64,000 nucleotides of DNA from Hydrogenophaga sp. (GTDB lineage Bacteria > Pseudomonadota > Gammaproteobacteria > Burkholderiales > Burkholderiaceae_C): contig JAUXNG010000005.1 of NCBI GenBank assembly GCA_030682835.1, positions 1 through 64,000 on the forward strand, in the 5' to 3' direction. A program made the position numbers and the translations under genes. Below are positions 31,470-40,602 of this stretch, one piece after another; the stretch's first letter is position 1, and each line of letters begins with the position of its first letter. The notes under the pieces are model-generated. The model saw only the letters and a program-made list of their open reading frames with translations. It did no database searches and was not told the DNA's origin.

Positions 31470-32615
31470 TTGAAAACCCCATCTTCTCCCACGCCCCGTC
31501 CCGCCAGCGCGCCGCGCGCTGCCGCGGCCCGCAAGCCGGCTGGCACCAGCCGCGCCACACCCGCAGCGCAACGTTTTCAGTCACTGGATCTGCTGGCCAC
31601 GCTGGTGGCCGTGGTGGCTGCCGATGGCGCGGTGCTGTATGCCAACGCGGCGCTGGAGGACGCGCTCGGCATGTCCCGGCGCAGCATCAGCGGCACCCGG
31701 CTGCAGGAATGCTTCACCGACCCCCAACTGCTGCAAAACGCACTCGCCGGTGCCAGTGGCAACGAATTCGCAGCGCTGCGTTACGACGCCTGGCTCAAGC
31801 GCCTGAACCACGAACCGCTGCCGGTGCATGTGGTGGTCGCGCAGACGGAAACCACGGGCGAGGTCATCGTGGAGTTGCTGCCGCTGGAGCAGCAGACGCG
31901 CCAGGAGCGTGAGGAGCGCCTGATCGACCAGGCGCAGGCCAACAAGGAACTCATCCGCAACCTGGCCCACGAGATCAAGAACCCGCTGGGCGGCATCCGC
32001 GGGGCGGCGCAGCTGCTGCAGATGGAGCTCGAATCAAAGGAGCTGATCGAGTACACACAGGTCATCATCCACGAGGCCGACCGGCTGCAATCGCTGGTGG
32101 ACCGGCTCCTGGCACCGCACCGCCGCCCGCATGTGGTGGGCGACGTGAACATCCACGAGGTTTGCGAGCGCGTGCGCTCGCTCATCCTGGCCGAATTCCC
32201 CAAGGGGCTGCGGGTGGTGCGCGACTACGACACCTCGATTCCCGAGTTCCGTGGCGACCGCGAGCAGCTGATCCAGGCGGTGCTGAACATCGCGCACAAC
32301 GCCGCGCAGGCGCTGCAGCCCAGCATCGCCGCCGGCGAGGGCCAGATCATCTTCCGCACGCGGGTGGGCCGCCAAGTGACATTCGGCAAGCAGCGCTATC
32401 GGCTGGCACTGGAATTGCATGTGATCGACAACGGGCCTGGCGTACCAGACTCGATCAAGGACCGCATTTTTTACCCGCTGGTGTCGGGCCGGGAAGGCGG
32501 CTCCGGCCTGGGGCTCACGCTGGCACAGACGTTCGTCCAGCAGCACCACGGTCTGATCGAGTGTGAGAGCGTGCCAGGCCACACGGATTTCAAATTGCTG
32601 ATTCCGTTGCCTTGA
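31470..32615 (+). CDS. ntrB: Nitrogen regulation sensor histidine kinase
   Basis: A 381-residue cytoplasmic kinase/phosphatase with no transmembrane helix. A disordered Ala/Pro-rich head (1-35) leads to a PAS domain (about 38-135), the phosphoacceptor His167 in RNLAHEIKNPLGGIRGAAQLL, and an HATPase domain with NIAHNAAQAL, DNGPGVP and GGSGLGLTLA. The start appears to be TTG at 31470, since no ATG precedes the PAS domain. It controls NtrC phosphorylation in response to PII/GlnB. Confidence 0.93.
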   Translation: MKTPSSPTPRPASAPRAAAARKPAGTSRATPAAQRFQSLDLLATLVAVVAADGAVLYANAALEDALGMSRRSISGTRLQECFTDPQLLQNALAGASGNEFAALRYDAWLKRLNHEPLPVHVVVAQTETTGEVIVELLPLEQQTRQEREERLIDQAQANKELIRNLAHEIKNPLGGIRGAAQLLQMELESKELIEYTQVIIHEADRLQSLVDRLLAPHRRPHVVGDVNIHEVCERVRSLILAEFPKGLRVVRDYDTSIPEFRGDREQLIQAVLNIAHNAAQALQPSIAAGEGQIIFRTRVGRQVTFGKQRYRLALELHVIDNGPGVPDSIKDRIFYPLVSGREGGSGLGLTLAQTFVQQHHGLIECESVPGHTDFKLLIPLP

Positions 32616-32659
32616 TGATCACAAACACACGCGCCGCGTGACGAAGGGATGACCTGCAC

Positions 32660-34255
32660 ATGAAGCCGATCTGGATAGTGGATGACGACCAATCGATCCG
32701 CTTCGTGCTTGAGAAGGCGCTGTTGCGCGAGAACCTGCCCTCACGCAGCTTCACCAACCCGCAGGACGTGCTGAGCGCCCTGTCCACCACGCCGGAGCAC
32801 GAGGGCCCGCAGATCCTGGTGAGCGACATCCGCATGCCTGGAGGCTCGGGGCTGGAGCTGCTGGAGAAGGTGAAGGAGCGCCTGCCGGGCCTGCCAGTCA
32901 TCATCATGACGGCTTTCTCCGACCTGGACAGCGCCGTCTCGGCCTTTCAGGGCGGCGCGTTCGAGTACCTGCCCAAGCCCTTCGACCTGCCCAAGGCGGT
33001 GGAGCTGATCCGCCGCGCGGTGGAGGAAAGCCAGCGCGAGGAAGTGGCCGAAGAACGCATGAGCGCCGCGCCCGAAATGCTGGGCCAGGCGCCCGCCATG
33101 CAGGACGTGTTCCGCGCCATCGGCCGACTGAGCCAGAGCCAGGTGACGGTGCTGATCACCGGCGAGTCGGGCTCGGGCAAGGAACTGGTGGCGCGTGCCC
33201 TGCACAAGCATTCGCCGCGCGCAGCCGGGCCCTTCGTGGCCATCAACACCGCGGCGATTCCGAAGGATTTGCTGGAGTCCGAACTCTTCGGCCACGAGCG
33301 CGGTGCGTTCACCGGCGCCCAGACCATGCGCCGCGGCCGCTTCGAGCAAGCTGACGGCGGCACGCTGTTTCTGGATGAAATCGGCGACATGCCATTCGAT
33401 CTGCAGACGCGTCTGTTGCGTGTGCTGTCAGACGGGCACTTCTACCGGGTGGGCGGGCACAGCGCCGTGCGGGCCAATGTGCGCGTGATCGCCGCCACCC
33501 ACCAGAATCTGGAGCAGCGCGTCAAAGAAGGCGTGTTCCGGGAAGACCTGTTCCACCGCCTCAACGTGATTCGACTGCGCCTGCCGGCGTTGCGTGAGCG
33601 CCGCGAAGACGTGCCCATGCTCACCCGCTTCTTCCTGCAGCAGAGCGCGAAGCAGCTGGGCGTGGAGCCCAAGCGCATCTCGGAAGCGGCGCTGCGCCTG
33701 CTGGGGACGTTCGACTTCCCCGGCAACGTGCGCCAGCTGGAGAACGTGTGCCACTGGCTCACGGTGATGGCACCCGCCCAGGTGATCGAGCTGAAAGACC
33801 TGCCACCCGAGGTGCTGGCCATGGCCGGGGCTCAGGAACTGGCGCACACGCCGGCGGCAGAGCCGGTACCGGTGGCGCTGGCGGCTGGCTGGGCAGACGC
33901 TCCGCCTGCGGCCTGGACTCCCGCCGCGGCCGTGGCGCCCGCGGCGCCTGCCGTCAACGTTGCGTCCCTGATCGGCCCCACTTCAGGCGATGCAGGGCCG
34001 GCGGTGGTGACGCCATCGGCCATCGCATCGGGCAGCTCGTCCTCAGGCTGGGAAACCGGTCTGCAGGCCGAGGCCCTGGCGCTGCTGGAAAGCGGTCGCA
34101 CCGATGTGTGGGACGCCCTGACGCGGCGATTCGAAACGCAGCTGATACAGACCGCGCTGCTGAACACGCGCGGTCGCCGGATTGAGGCCGCGCACAAACT
34201 GGGCATTGGCCGCAACACGATCACCAGAAAGATCCAGGAACTCGACCTGGAGTGA
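32660..34255 (+). CDS. ntrC: Nitrogen regulation response regulator, sigma-54 activator
   Basis: A 531-residue regulator. The receiver domain has acidic residues VDDD and phosphoacceptor Asp56 (SDIRMP). The AAA+ domain has Walker A GESGSGKE, the sigma-54 contact loop GAFTGA and Walker B GTLFLDEIGD. The C-terminal Fis-type HTH is RRIEAAHKLGIGRNTITRKIQEL. Between AAA+ and HTH lies a long Ala/Pro/Ser-rich linker (about 395-460), making the protein some 60 residues longer than E. coli NtrC (469). It should bind the sites upstream of glnA. Confidence 0.96.
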   Translation: MKPIWIVDDDQSIRFVLEKALLRENLPSRSFTNPQDVLSALSTTPEHEGPQILVSDIRMPGGSGLELLEKVKERLPGLPVIIMTAFSDLDSAVSAFQGGAFEYLPKPFDLPKAVELIRRAVEESQREEVAEERMSAAPEMLGQAPAMQDVFRAIGRLSQSQVTVLITGESGSGKELVARALHKHSPRAAGPFVAINTAAIPKDLLESELFGHERGAFTGAQTMRRGRFEQADGGTLFLDEIGDMPFDLQTRLLRVLSDGHFYRVGGHSAVRANVRVIAATHQNLEQRVKEGVFREDLFHRLNVIRLRLPALRERREDVPMLTRFFLQQSAKQLGVEPKRISEAALRLLGTFDFPGNVRQLENVCHWLTVMAPAQVIELKDLPPEVLAMAGAQELAHTPAAEPVPVALAAGWADAPPAAWTPAAAVAPAAPAVNVASLIGPTSGDAGPAVVTPSAIASGSSSSGWETGLQAEALALLESGRTDVWDALTRRFETQLIQTALLNTRGRRIEAAHKLGIGRNTITRKIQELDLE

Positions 34256-34265
34256 GGGTCCCACT

Positions 34266-34285
34266 CCCTCCCCTGCTGGGGGAGG
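34266..34285. terminator. GC hairpin after ntrC
   Basis: CCCTCCCC-TGCT-GGGGAGGG, 10 bp after the ntrC stop and without a T-run. It belongs to a common Comamonadaceae-type intergenic hairpin style and may act as a convergent terminator with xthA. The rest of the 153-bp gap is GC-rich with nothing else visible. Confidence 0.5.
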
Positions 34286-34408
34286 GCAGGGGTGGGGGCT
34301 CGCGCGAAGGGAATTTCAGCAAGAGGCGATGCGGTGCGCCTGCCGCCCCCATCCCAGCCTTCCCCCGGAGGGCGAAGGGGCCAAGCTCCGCTGATCGGGA
34401 AGGGGTAT

Positions 34409-35170
34409 CTATGCCAGCGTCAGCACCACCGGCGCGTGGTCGCTCGGGCGTTCGTTCTTGCGGGGCAGCTTGTCCACCGCACACGCTGTGGCGCTGGCCT
34501 TCAGTGCGTCGGAGATCAGGATGTGGTCGATGCGCAGGCCGCGGTTGCGGCGGAAGGCGAAGTCGCGGTAGTCCCACCAGCTGTAGTTCTTCTCGGGCTG
34601 TTCGAACAGGCGCACCGCGTCGTGCAGGCCGAGGTCGATCAGGGCGGTGAGGTGCGCGCGTTCTTCGTCGGTGCAGTGGATGGTGCCGGCCAGGCCCACC
34701 GGGTCCCAGACGTCGGCGTCGTCAAACGTGATGTTGTAGTCGCCCATCAGCACCAGTTTGGGGTAGAGCACCAGTTGAGCGCGAACCCACTCGCGCATGG
34801 CCTCCAGCCAGTGCATCTTGTAAGCAAACTTGTCGGTGCCCGGTGCCTGCCCGTTGGGGAAGTAGGCGCCGATCACGCGCACGTCGCCCACCGTGGCGGT
34901 GAGCACGCGCGACTGCACGTCCTCGAAACCCGGCAGGTTGCGCACCACGTCTTCGGCCGGCAGCTTCGTCAGCAGTGCCACGCCGTTGTAGGTTTTCTGC
35001 CCGAAACACACCGTGTGGTAGCCGGCGGCCGCGAAATCGGCCGGGAATTTGTCGTCGGTGAGCTTGAGCTCCTGCAGGGCGAGCACGTCGACCGGGTGGG
35101 TCTGCAGCCAGTCCAGCACCTGCGGCAGGCGCACGGTGAGCGAGTTGATGTTCCAGGTGGCGAATTGCAT
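34409..35170 (-). CDS. xthA: Exodeoxyribonuclease III family nuclease
   Basis: A 253-residue DNA repair enzyme (AP endonuclease and 3'-exonuclease) starting at ATG 35170, MQFATWNINS. Catalytic residues visible are Asn7 (WNIN), Glu34 (LQELKL), GDYNI, and the C-terminal RIDHILIS and SDHAPVVL (Asp-His pair). The length matches the family. It lies 8 bp downstream of folA on the same strand. Confidence 0.93.
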   Translation of the reverse strand: MQFATWNINSLTVRLPQVLDWLQTHPVDVLALQELKLTDDKFPADFAAAGYHTVCFGQKTYNGVALLTKLPAEDVVRNLPGFEDVQSRVLTATVGDVRVIGAYFPNGQAPGTDKFAYKMHWLEAMREWVRAQLVLYPKLVLMGDYNITFDDADVWDPVGLAGTIHCTDEERAHLTALIDLGLHDAVRLFEQPEKNYSWWDYRDFAFRRNRGLRIDHILISDALKASATACAVDKLPRKNERPSDHAPVVLTLA

Positions 35171-35178
35171 GGTGGTCT

Positions 35179-35679
35179 TCAGGCGGAGCGGGTGTAGGTG
35201 ACAAAGGCGAAGGGCAAGCCGCTGGCCGATGTGTGGCTGTCGCGGGCGCTCTCCTGCCACTCGGCCCCCAGGCTGGGCGCGAAGGCATCGCCCTCGAAGT
35301 CGCGGGCGATCTCTGTCACCACCACCTCGCGGGCCAGCGGCAAGGCCTGCGCGTAGATCTGAGCGCCGCCGATGACCCAGGCCACGCTGTCGGGCGGACA
35401 AAGGGCACGTGCGGCTTCCAGTGAATGCGCCACCGCAGCGCCGTCGGCCCGCCAGGCCGCGTCACGCGTGACGACGATGTTCAGGCGACCGGGCAGCGGC
35501 CGGAACTTCGGCGGCAGCGAATCCCATGTCTTGCGGCCCATGATGACGGGGCAGCCCAGCGTGGTGCGCTTGAAGTGCGCCAGGTCTTCGGGCAGGTGCC
35601 AGGGCAGCTGGTTGTCGCGGCCGATGACGCCGTTGGCGGCGCGGGCGTAAATGAGTTTCAGCGTGGCGTGGGTCGTCAT
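35179..35679 (-). CDS. folA: Dihydrofolate reductase
   Basis: A 166-residue enzyme reducing dihydrofolate to tetrahydrofolate with NADPH. Motifs are [29 protein letters not shown] (substrate and acidic residue region), [12 protein letters not shown], and [12 protein letters not shown] in the NADPH-binding part. It lies 8 bp before xthA and 10 bp after the EamA gene, so it likely belongs to a minus-strand unit thyA-eamA-folA-xthA that couples thymidylate and folate metabolism. Confidence 0.96.
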   Translation of the reverse strand: MTTHATLKLIYARAANGVIGRDNQLPWHLPEDLAHFKRTTLGCPVIMGRKTWDSLPPKFRPLPGRLNIVVTRDAAWRADGAAVAHSLEAARALCPPDSVAWVIGGAQIYAQALPLAREVVVTEIARDFEGDAFAPSLGAEWQESARDSHTSASGLPFAFVTYTRSA

Positions 35680-35689
35680 GGCGAGATTG

Positions 35690-36577
35690 TCAGGTGTTCG
35701 GCGCGCGGACGGGCCACAGCACGCTGGCGATGGCGACCATCACGAAGGCCATGGCAAACCAGTCCTGCCAGTGGGGCACCTCGCCCACGATGAGGGTGGC
35801 GCTGAGTGTGCCCACCAGCGGAATCGCCATGATGCTCATGGCGCTGGTGGCGGGCGGCAGGTGGCGCGCCATGCCGAACCAGATCAGCTGGGCAAAGCCG
35901 TAGTTGATGAGCACGCCATAGGCCAGGCTCAGCCACATCGGCAGCGAAAAGGTGGCGGGATCGGGCAGGGGCTCCAGCGACAGCGCGAGAACCCAGAGCA
36001 CGCCGCTGCCCAGCAGCAGCATCCACACGGTGACGACCAGCGGCGAAAGTGTGAGGTGGGCGCGGCGGAACATCAGTGTTCCCAGTGCCCAGCAGAAGGC
36101 GGCACCCAGCATCCAGGCGATGCCCGCCGGCTTTCCGCTCAGGCTCTGCACCTCGTGCCAGAGCAGCAGACCGATGGCCACGCTCACGCTGACGACCGCC
36201 AGGCGCACCCGGGGCGTGATGCGCTCGCCAAAAAAAGCCGCGCCGATCAGCACCGTGAAGATGGGCATGGTGAAGCCCAGGATGGCGGCGCGCCCCGAGG
36301 CCAGCTCCTGCACGCCGAAGATGGACAGCGTGTGCCAGCCCAGCACGTTGGGCAGGCCCAGCAGCGCAATGCCCCACCACTCGCTGCGCCCGCGCGGCCA
36401 CATGCGCTCGCCCTTCCAGGCCACATAGGCGAACAGCCAGGCCGCCCCCAGGAGCATGGTGCTGGCGCGGAAGTACAGGGGGCTGAGCTGCTGCAGCGAG
36501 AGCTTCATCATGGGCCAGTTGACCCCCCACATGAGCGTGAGGGCCAGCAGCGCCCAGAGCTGGCGGCGGGAGATCAT
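35690..36577 (-). CDS. EamA/DMT family transporter
   Basis: A 295-residue inner-membrane protein with about ten hydrophobic helices arranged as two EamA repeats ([25 protein letters not shown] at the N-terminus, and [18 protein letters not shown] in the second half). Drug/metabolite family exporters have broad substrates and the sequence does not tell which. It lies between thyA and folA on the same strand, with a repeat pair separating it from thyA. Confidence 0.85.
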   Translation of the reverse strand: MISRRQLWALLALTLMWGVNWPMMKLSLQQLSPLYFRASTMLLGAAWLFAYVAWKGERMWPRGRSEWWGIALLGLPNVLGWHTLSIFGVQELASGRAAILGFTMPIFTVLIGAAFFGERITPRVRLAVVSVSVAIGLLLWHEVQSLSGKPAGIAWMLGAAFCWALGTLMFRRAHLTLSPLVVTVWMLLLGSGVLWVLALSLEPLPDPATFSLPMWLSLAYGVLINYGFAQLIWFGMARHLPPATSAMSIMAIPLVGTLSATLIVGEVPHWQDWFAMAFVMVAIASVLWPVRAPNT

Positions 36578-36609
36578 GGGTCTGAGAAGAGGGTTGGAGC
36601 GCAGAAACG

Positions 36610-36657
36610 CCGTTCGGGCTGAGCCTGTCGAAGCCCTTCGACAAGCTCAGGGCGAAC
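36610..36657. repeat. Inverted pair of the dispersed repeat upstream of the EamA gene
   Basis: CCGTTCGGGCTGAGCCTGTC-GAAGCCC is followed directly by TTCGACAAGCTCAGGGCGAAC. The two arms meet with no spacer, giving a near-perfect palindrome between thyA and the EamA gene. Confidence 0.9.
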
Positions 36658-36687
36658 AGATGGGAGGGGGGCGCAAGCAGCGCCGGA

Positions 36688-37521
36688 TCAAACCGCCACA
36701 GGCGCCTTGATGGCCGGGTGGCTTTCGTAGCCGAGCACCTCGAAGTCTTCGAATGCGTAGTCGAAGATGGATGGCGGCCGGCGCTTGATGTTCAGCGTGG
36801 GATACGCCATGGGCTGGCGGCTCAGCTGCAGTTCCACCTGTTCGTGGTGGTTGCTGTAGATGTGGCAGTCGCCCCCGGTCCAGATGAACTCGCCCACGTC
36901 CAGGTCGCACTGCTGCGCCACCATGTGGGTGAGCAAGGCGTAGCTGGCGATGTTGAAGGGCACGCCCAGGAAGATGTCGGCGCTGCGCTGGTACAGCTGG
37001 CAGCTGAGCTTGCCGCGCTCGCCGGGTGCCTGCGGTGGTGCCACGTAGAACTGGAAGAAGGCGTGGCAGGGCATGAGCGCCATCTGGTCAAGTTCGGCCA
37101 CGTTCCAGGCGCTGACGATGATGCGCCGGCTGTCCGGGTTGGTCGTGAGCGTGTCGATCACCTGCTGGATCTGGTCGATGTGGCCACCGCCGGGCGTGGG
37201 CCAGCTGCGCCATTGAACGCCATAGACCGGACCCAGGTCGCCATCGGCTCGCGCCCATTCGTCCCAGATGGTGCAGCCGTTGTCCTGCAGCCATTTCACG
37301 TTGGAATCACCTCGCAGGAACCACAGCAGCTCGACGATGATGGCCCGCAGAAACACCTTCTTGGTGGTCACCAGGGGGAAGCCTTCGTTGAGGTCGAAGC
37401 GCATCTGGTGGCCGAACACGCTGGTGGTGCCGGTGCCCGTGCGGTCGGTCTTCTGCACGCCCGTGGTGTACACGTGGCGCATGAAATCCTCGTACTGTGA
37501 GCGGACAGGGCGGGTGGTCAT
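36688..37521 (-). CDS. thyA: Thymidylate synthase (ThyA type)
   Basis: A 277-residue enzyme converting dUMP to dTMP with methylenetetrahydrofolate. The nucleophile Cys152 lies in [14 protein letters not shown]. The phosphate-binding arginine region [19 protein letters not shown], the [10 protein letters not shown] motif and [19 protein letters not shown] are all intact. It produces the dihydrofolate that folA, two genes downstream, recycles. Confidence 0.97.
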   Translation of the reverse strand: MTTRPVRSQYEDFMRHVYTTGVQKTDRTGTGTTSVFGHQMRFDLNEGFPLVTTKKVFLRAIIVELLWFLRGDSNVKWLQDNGCTIWDEWARADGDLGPVYGVQWRSWPTPGGGHIDQIQQVIDTLTTNPDSRRIIVSAWNVAELDQMALMPCHAFFQFYVAPPQAPGERGKLSCQLYQRSADIFLGVPFNIASYALLTHMVAQQCDLDVGEFIWTGGDCHIYSNHHEQVELQLSRQPMAYPTLNIKRRPPSIFDYAFEDFEVLGYESHPAIKAPVAV

Positions 37522-37617
37522 CGGGGAGTGCGCAGAGGGCCGCCGGCGGCAGCGGTGAAGGTCAGCTGCAGGGCCAGGTGCCCGCAGCGGTCGAAAAATG
37601 GCCGATTATCCCCTCGT

Positions 37618-38562
37618 TCAGGGCCGCTTGTTTTCGACGATGCGCAGCCAGTGTGCCGTCGGCTTGGTGACGGCCTCGTCGTACGGGTGCTGCTGCAGGT
37701 GAAACACTTCTTGGATGCGCCGGATGTAGCCCTGCGTTTCGGGGAACGGGGGCACGCCGCGGTACCGCTCCACATTGCCTTCACCGGCGTTGTAGGCTGC
37801 CGCCACCAGGGGCACCTGGCCCTTGAAGTAAGCCATGAGCCAGCGCAGGTACGACAGCCCCCCCCGGATGTTCTGCTCGGGGTCGAAGGGCTTTCGCACG
37901 TTGAAGCGCGCCGCCGTCTCGGGGATGAGTTGCATCAGCCCTTGAGCGTTCTTGGGCGACACCGCCTGCGGGTTGAAGTTGGATTCGGCACGGATGATCG
38001 CGTAGGCCAGGTTCGGGTGGATGCCGTACTCGGGTGCCACCCGCTGCACGATTTCCATGATCTTGCGCTGCTGGGCGTTGGTGGCCAGCAGGGCCGGGTT
38101 CACCAGCGCCACCGGCTCCAGGCCCGGGGTGGCGTTGGCCAGCTGCACCGCCCGGCGACCGGCCACGGCGGCCGTTTCCAGCTCTGCCACGCAGGGCGGC
38201 TTGACCACGTCGGGGCCGACCGATTGCAGCATGCGCTGGGCCGGCCCGTCGCCCTGGTCGGCGGCCAGCTTGAAAAAATAGGCGGCATAGGCGTCGTTGC
38301 GCTCCATGCCGCGCCCGTTGGCGTAGATCCAGCCCAGGTTGTAGCGAGCCAGCGTGTCGCCGGCCAGGGCGGCCTTGCAGTAGAGCGACACCGCCCGATC
38401 AGCATTGCGCGGCACGCCCTCGCCATGTTCGTGCGCCCGCGCTTCCTCGCGCCACGCCGCTGCCTGCTGGCGCTGAGTGTCAGAGGGTGCGGCGGCCGCG
38501 GGCCACGCCATCGCCACCAGGGCAGTGGTCATGAGCAGCGGGCGCAGCAAGGCAGGGGTCAT
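37618..38562 (-). CDS. Lytic transglycosylase with Sel1-like repeats
   Basis: A 314-residue secreted protein. The signal peptide LLRPLLMTTALVAMAWPAAAA is followed by Sel1/TPR-like repeats (DRAVSLYCKAALAGDTLARYNLGWIYANGRGMERN, about 55-110). A C-terminal SLT domain follows, with catalytic Glu in YAIIRAESNFNPQAVSPKNAQGLMQLIPETAARF and AAYNAGEGNVERYRG. It should cleave peptidoglycan glycan strands in the periplasm. Its ATG overlaps the stop of the FAD oxidase gene (ATGA). Confidence 0.9.
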   Translation of the reverse strand: MTPALLRPLLMTTALVAMAWPAAAAPSDTQRQQAAAWREEARAHEHGEGVPRNADRAVSLYCKAALAGDTLARYNLGWIYANGRGMERNDAYAAYFFKLAADQGDGPAQRMLQSVGPDVVKPPCVAELETAAVAGRRAVQLANATPGLEPVALVNPALLATNAQQRKIMEIVQRVAPEYGIHPNLAYAIIRAESNFNPQAVSPKNAQGLMQLIPETAARFNVRKPFDPEQNIRGGLSYLRWLMAYFKGQVPLVAAAYNAGEGNVERYRGVPPFPETQGYIRRIQEVFHLQQHPYDEAVTKPTAHWLRIVENKRP

Positions 38563-40028
38563 GGCAGGATCACGCGACCAGGATTCAGCAGGTTGTGGGG
38601 GTCCAGCGCGCGTTTGATGGCTCGCATCAGGTCCAGCGCGACGGCGTCCTTGTAACTCGGCAATTGGCGTGCCTTGAGGCTGCCCACCCCATGCTCGGCG
38701 CTGATCGACCCCTGGTAGCGCGCCACAGAATTGAACACCAGGGTGTTGATGCGTTTTTCCTGGTCGCGCAGGAAGCCCGGCGCGTCGTCGGCGTAGGGGC
38801 CGGTGGCAGGGGCCTGCACGTTGTAGTGCAGGTTGCCGTCGCCCAGGTGTCCGAAATTCACCAGCCGCACGCCCGGCAGTTCGCGCTGCAGCAGCGCGTC
38901 GGTCTCGGTGCAGAAGGCGGGAATGCTGGACACCGGCAGGCTGATGTCGTGCTTGATGTTCAGGCCTTCCTGTGCCTGCGCCAGTGGAATGCTCTCGCGG
39001 ATGTGCCACAGCTGGCGCGCCTGGGCGATGCTCTCGGCCACCACGGCGTCCAGCACCAGGCCTTGCTCGAACGCGGTTTCCAGCAGGCCTTCGAACTGGG
39101 TGCGGGCGTGTTCTTCGGACTCGCTGTCGCTGTTCTCCAAGAGCACACCGTAGCTGGAGCCGGAGATGTCCTCTTCGGCTGCATCGCTGGCCGTGTTGAC
39201 AAAGGGCACACGCATGGCTGGAAAGTGCTTGCTCACCAGGCTGAGCGCGAAACCGCCCATGACCTCGAAACCGGTCAGGCCCGCGCCCAGGCGCTGGTGC
39301 GCCAGCCCGAGCAGGGCCACGGCGGCCTCCAGCGTGGGCACGGAAGCCCAGGCGGTCAACCGTGCGGCGGGCTGGGGATAAAGTTTGAGTGTGGCGGCGG
39401 TGATGACGCCCAGCGTGCCCTCGCTGCCGATGTACAGATCGCGCAGGTCGTAACCCGTGTTGTCTTTGCGCAGCCCCGACAGGCCATGCCAGATCTCGCC
39501 CTGCGGCGTGACCACTTCCAGGCCCAGGCAGAGGTCGCGCGTGTTGCCGTAGCGCAGCACCTGCGTGCCGCCGGCGTTGGTGGCCAGGTTGCCGCCGATG
39601 GTGCAGCTGCCTTCTGCTGCGAGGCTCAAGGGGAACAGAAAACCCGCCTGCTGCGCAACTTGCTGCAAATTTTGCAGAACGCAGCCGGCGTCCACGGTAA
39701 TGGTGAGGTTGGCCGCATCCAGCGCACGCACGGTGTTCATGCGTCCCAGGCTCAGCACCACCTGCGTGCCGCTGTCGTCGGGCACCGAGCCTACCACCAG
39801 ACCCGTGTTGCCGCCCTGCGGCACGATGGACACGTTTGCCGCAGCGCAGGCTTTCACCACCGCCGCCACCTCACCCGTGTTGCCCGGGCGCACCACCGCC
39901 AGGGCGCGCCCGTGGGCCCGCTTGCGCCAGTCGAGCTCCCAGGCGGAGAGGTCGGTGGCCGGGTCCTCGTGGGTGAGTACGTGGGCGGCGCCGACGACGC
40001 CCCGCAGTTGGTCAAGCAAGGTGGTCAT
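38559..40028 (-). CDS. FAD-binding 2-hydroxyacid oxidase/dehydrogenase (GlcD/D-LDH-like)
   Basis: A 489-residue flavoprotein starting at ATG 40028 (an ATG at 40040 is possible). The FAD-binding type 4 domain shows VVRPGNTGEVAAVVKACAAANVSIVPQGGNTGLVVGS and EGSCTIGGNLATNAGGTQVLRYGNTRDL. The C-terminal FAD-oxidase domain has VNFGHLGDGNLHYNV and ISAEHGVGSLKARQL. Relatives oxidise D-lactate, D-2-hydroxyglutarate or glycolate. No GlcE/GlcF partners are adjacent, which favours a stand-alone D-2-hydroxyacid dehydrogenase. Confidence 0.85.
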   Translation of the reverse strand: MTTLLDQLRGVVGAAHVLTHEDPATDLSAWELDWRKRAHGRALAVVRPGNTGEVAAVVKACAAANVSIVPQGGNTGLVVGSVPDDSGTQVVLSLGRMNTVRALDAANLTITVDAGCVLQNLQQVAQQAGFLFPLSLAAEGSCTIGGNLATNAGGTQVLRYGNTRDLCLGLEVVTPQGEIWHGLSGLRKDNTGYDLRDLYIGSEGTLGVITAATLKLYPQPAARLTAWASVPTLEAAVALLGLAHQRLGAGLTGFEVMGGFALSLVSKHFPAMRVPFVNTASDAAEEDISGSSYGVLLENSDSESEEHARTQFEGLLETAFEQGLVLDAVVAESIAQARQLWHIRESIPLAQAQEGLNIKHDISLPVSSIPAFCTETDALLQRELPGVRLVNFGHLGDGNLHYNVQAPATGPYADDAPGFLRDQEKRINTLVFNSVARYQGSISAEHGVGSLKARQLPSYKDAVALDLMRAIKRALDPHNLLNPGRVILP

Positions 40029-40044
40029 CGGGGATTCCATCGGT

Positions 40045-40527
40045 TCAGTTCTGGGGCCGCGGCGGTGGCGCCACCGGGTCGGCTGCGGCGCCGGTGGCGG
40101 CGGCGTGCTGGGCCTTGTCGGCGTCCACCGCCTCCTGGCCCGCGGCGCGCAGTCGGATGCGCACATGCAGTGCGCAGGCGGCAAACAAGGAGATGCACAG
40201 CAGCACCTGCAGCGCAGCCAGGCCGGCCGACAGGCCGCCGTCGCTGGTGGCGCGCACCACGCCCTCGGTGAAATAGAGCCACACCATCAGGCTCAGCCAG
40301 CGGTAGGTGTACATGCGGTTCTTCAGCAGGCCAGCCAGCGGAATGGTCAGCGGCAGCACCTTCAGCGCCAGCCACGAACCGCCGGGACGCAGCGGCGCCA
40401 GCCACAACTCCCACGCCAGCCCGAGCACGATCAGGCCGAGCAGGCTGCCCACGGCAAGCCAGCGCGTCTGGCGCACCGCTGCGGTGGCGTCGGGAAATGG
40501 AGAGGTCGCTGGGGTGGAATCGGTCAT
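40045..40527 (-). CDS. DUF2069 domain membrane protein
   Basis: A 160-residue protein starting at ATG 40527 with four hydrophobic helices between about residues 22 and 125: WLAVGSLLGLIVLGLAWELWL, LKVLPLTIPLAGLLKNRMYTYRWLSLMVWLYFTEGVVR and so on. This is the DUF2069 pattern, of unknown function. The C-terminal 35 residues are Ala/Pro-rich. It lies 16 bp upstream of the FAD oxidase on the same strand and is divergent from yihY. Confidence 0.85.
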   Translation of the reverse strand: MTDSTPATSPFPDATAAVRQTRWLAVGSLLGLIVLGLAWELWLAPLRPGGSWLALKVLPLTIPLAGLLKNRMYTYRWLSLMVWLYFTEGVVRATSDGGLSAGLAALQVLLCISLFAACALHVRIRLRAAGQEAVDADKAQHAAATGAAADPVAPPPRPQN

Positions 40528-40602
40528 GGCGTGAGGGGAGGGCGGTGAAGGCTCCCGGGGGGAAGCAGGGCGCTCGGATGAGGCCGATGGCATGATACCG
40601 GG

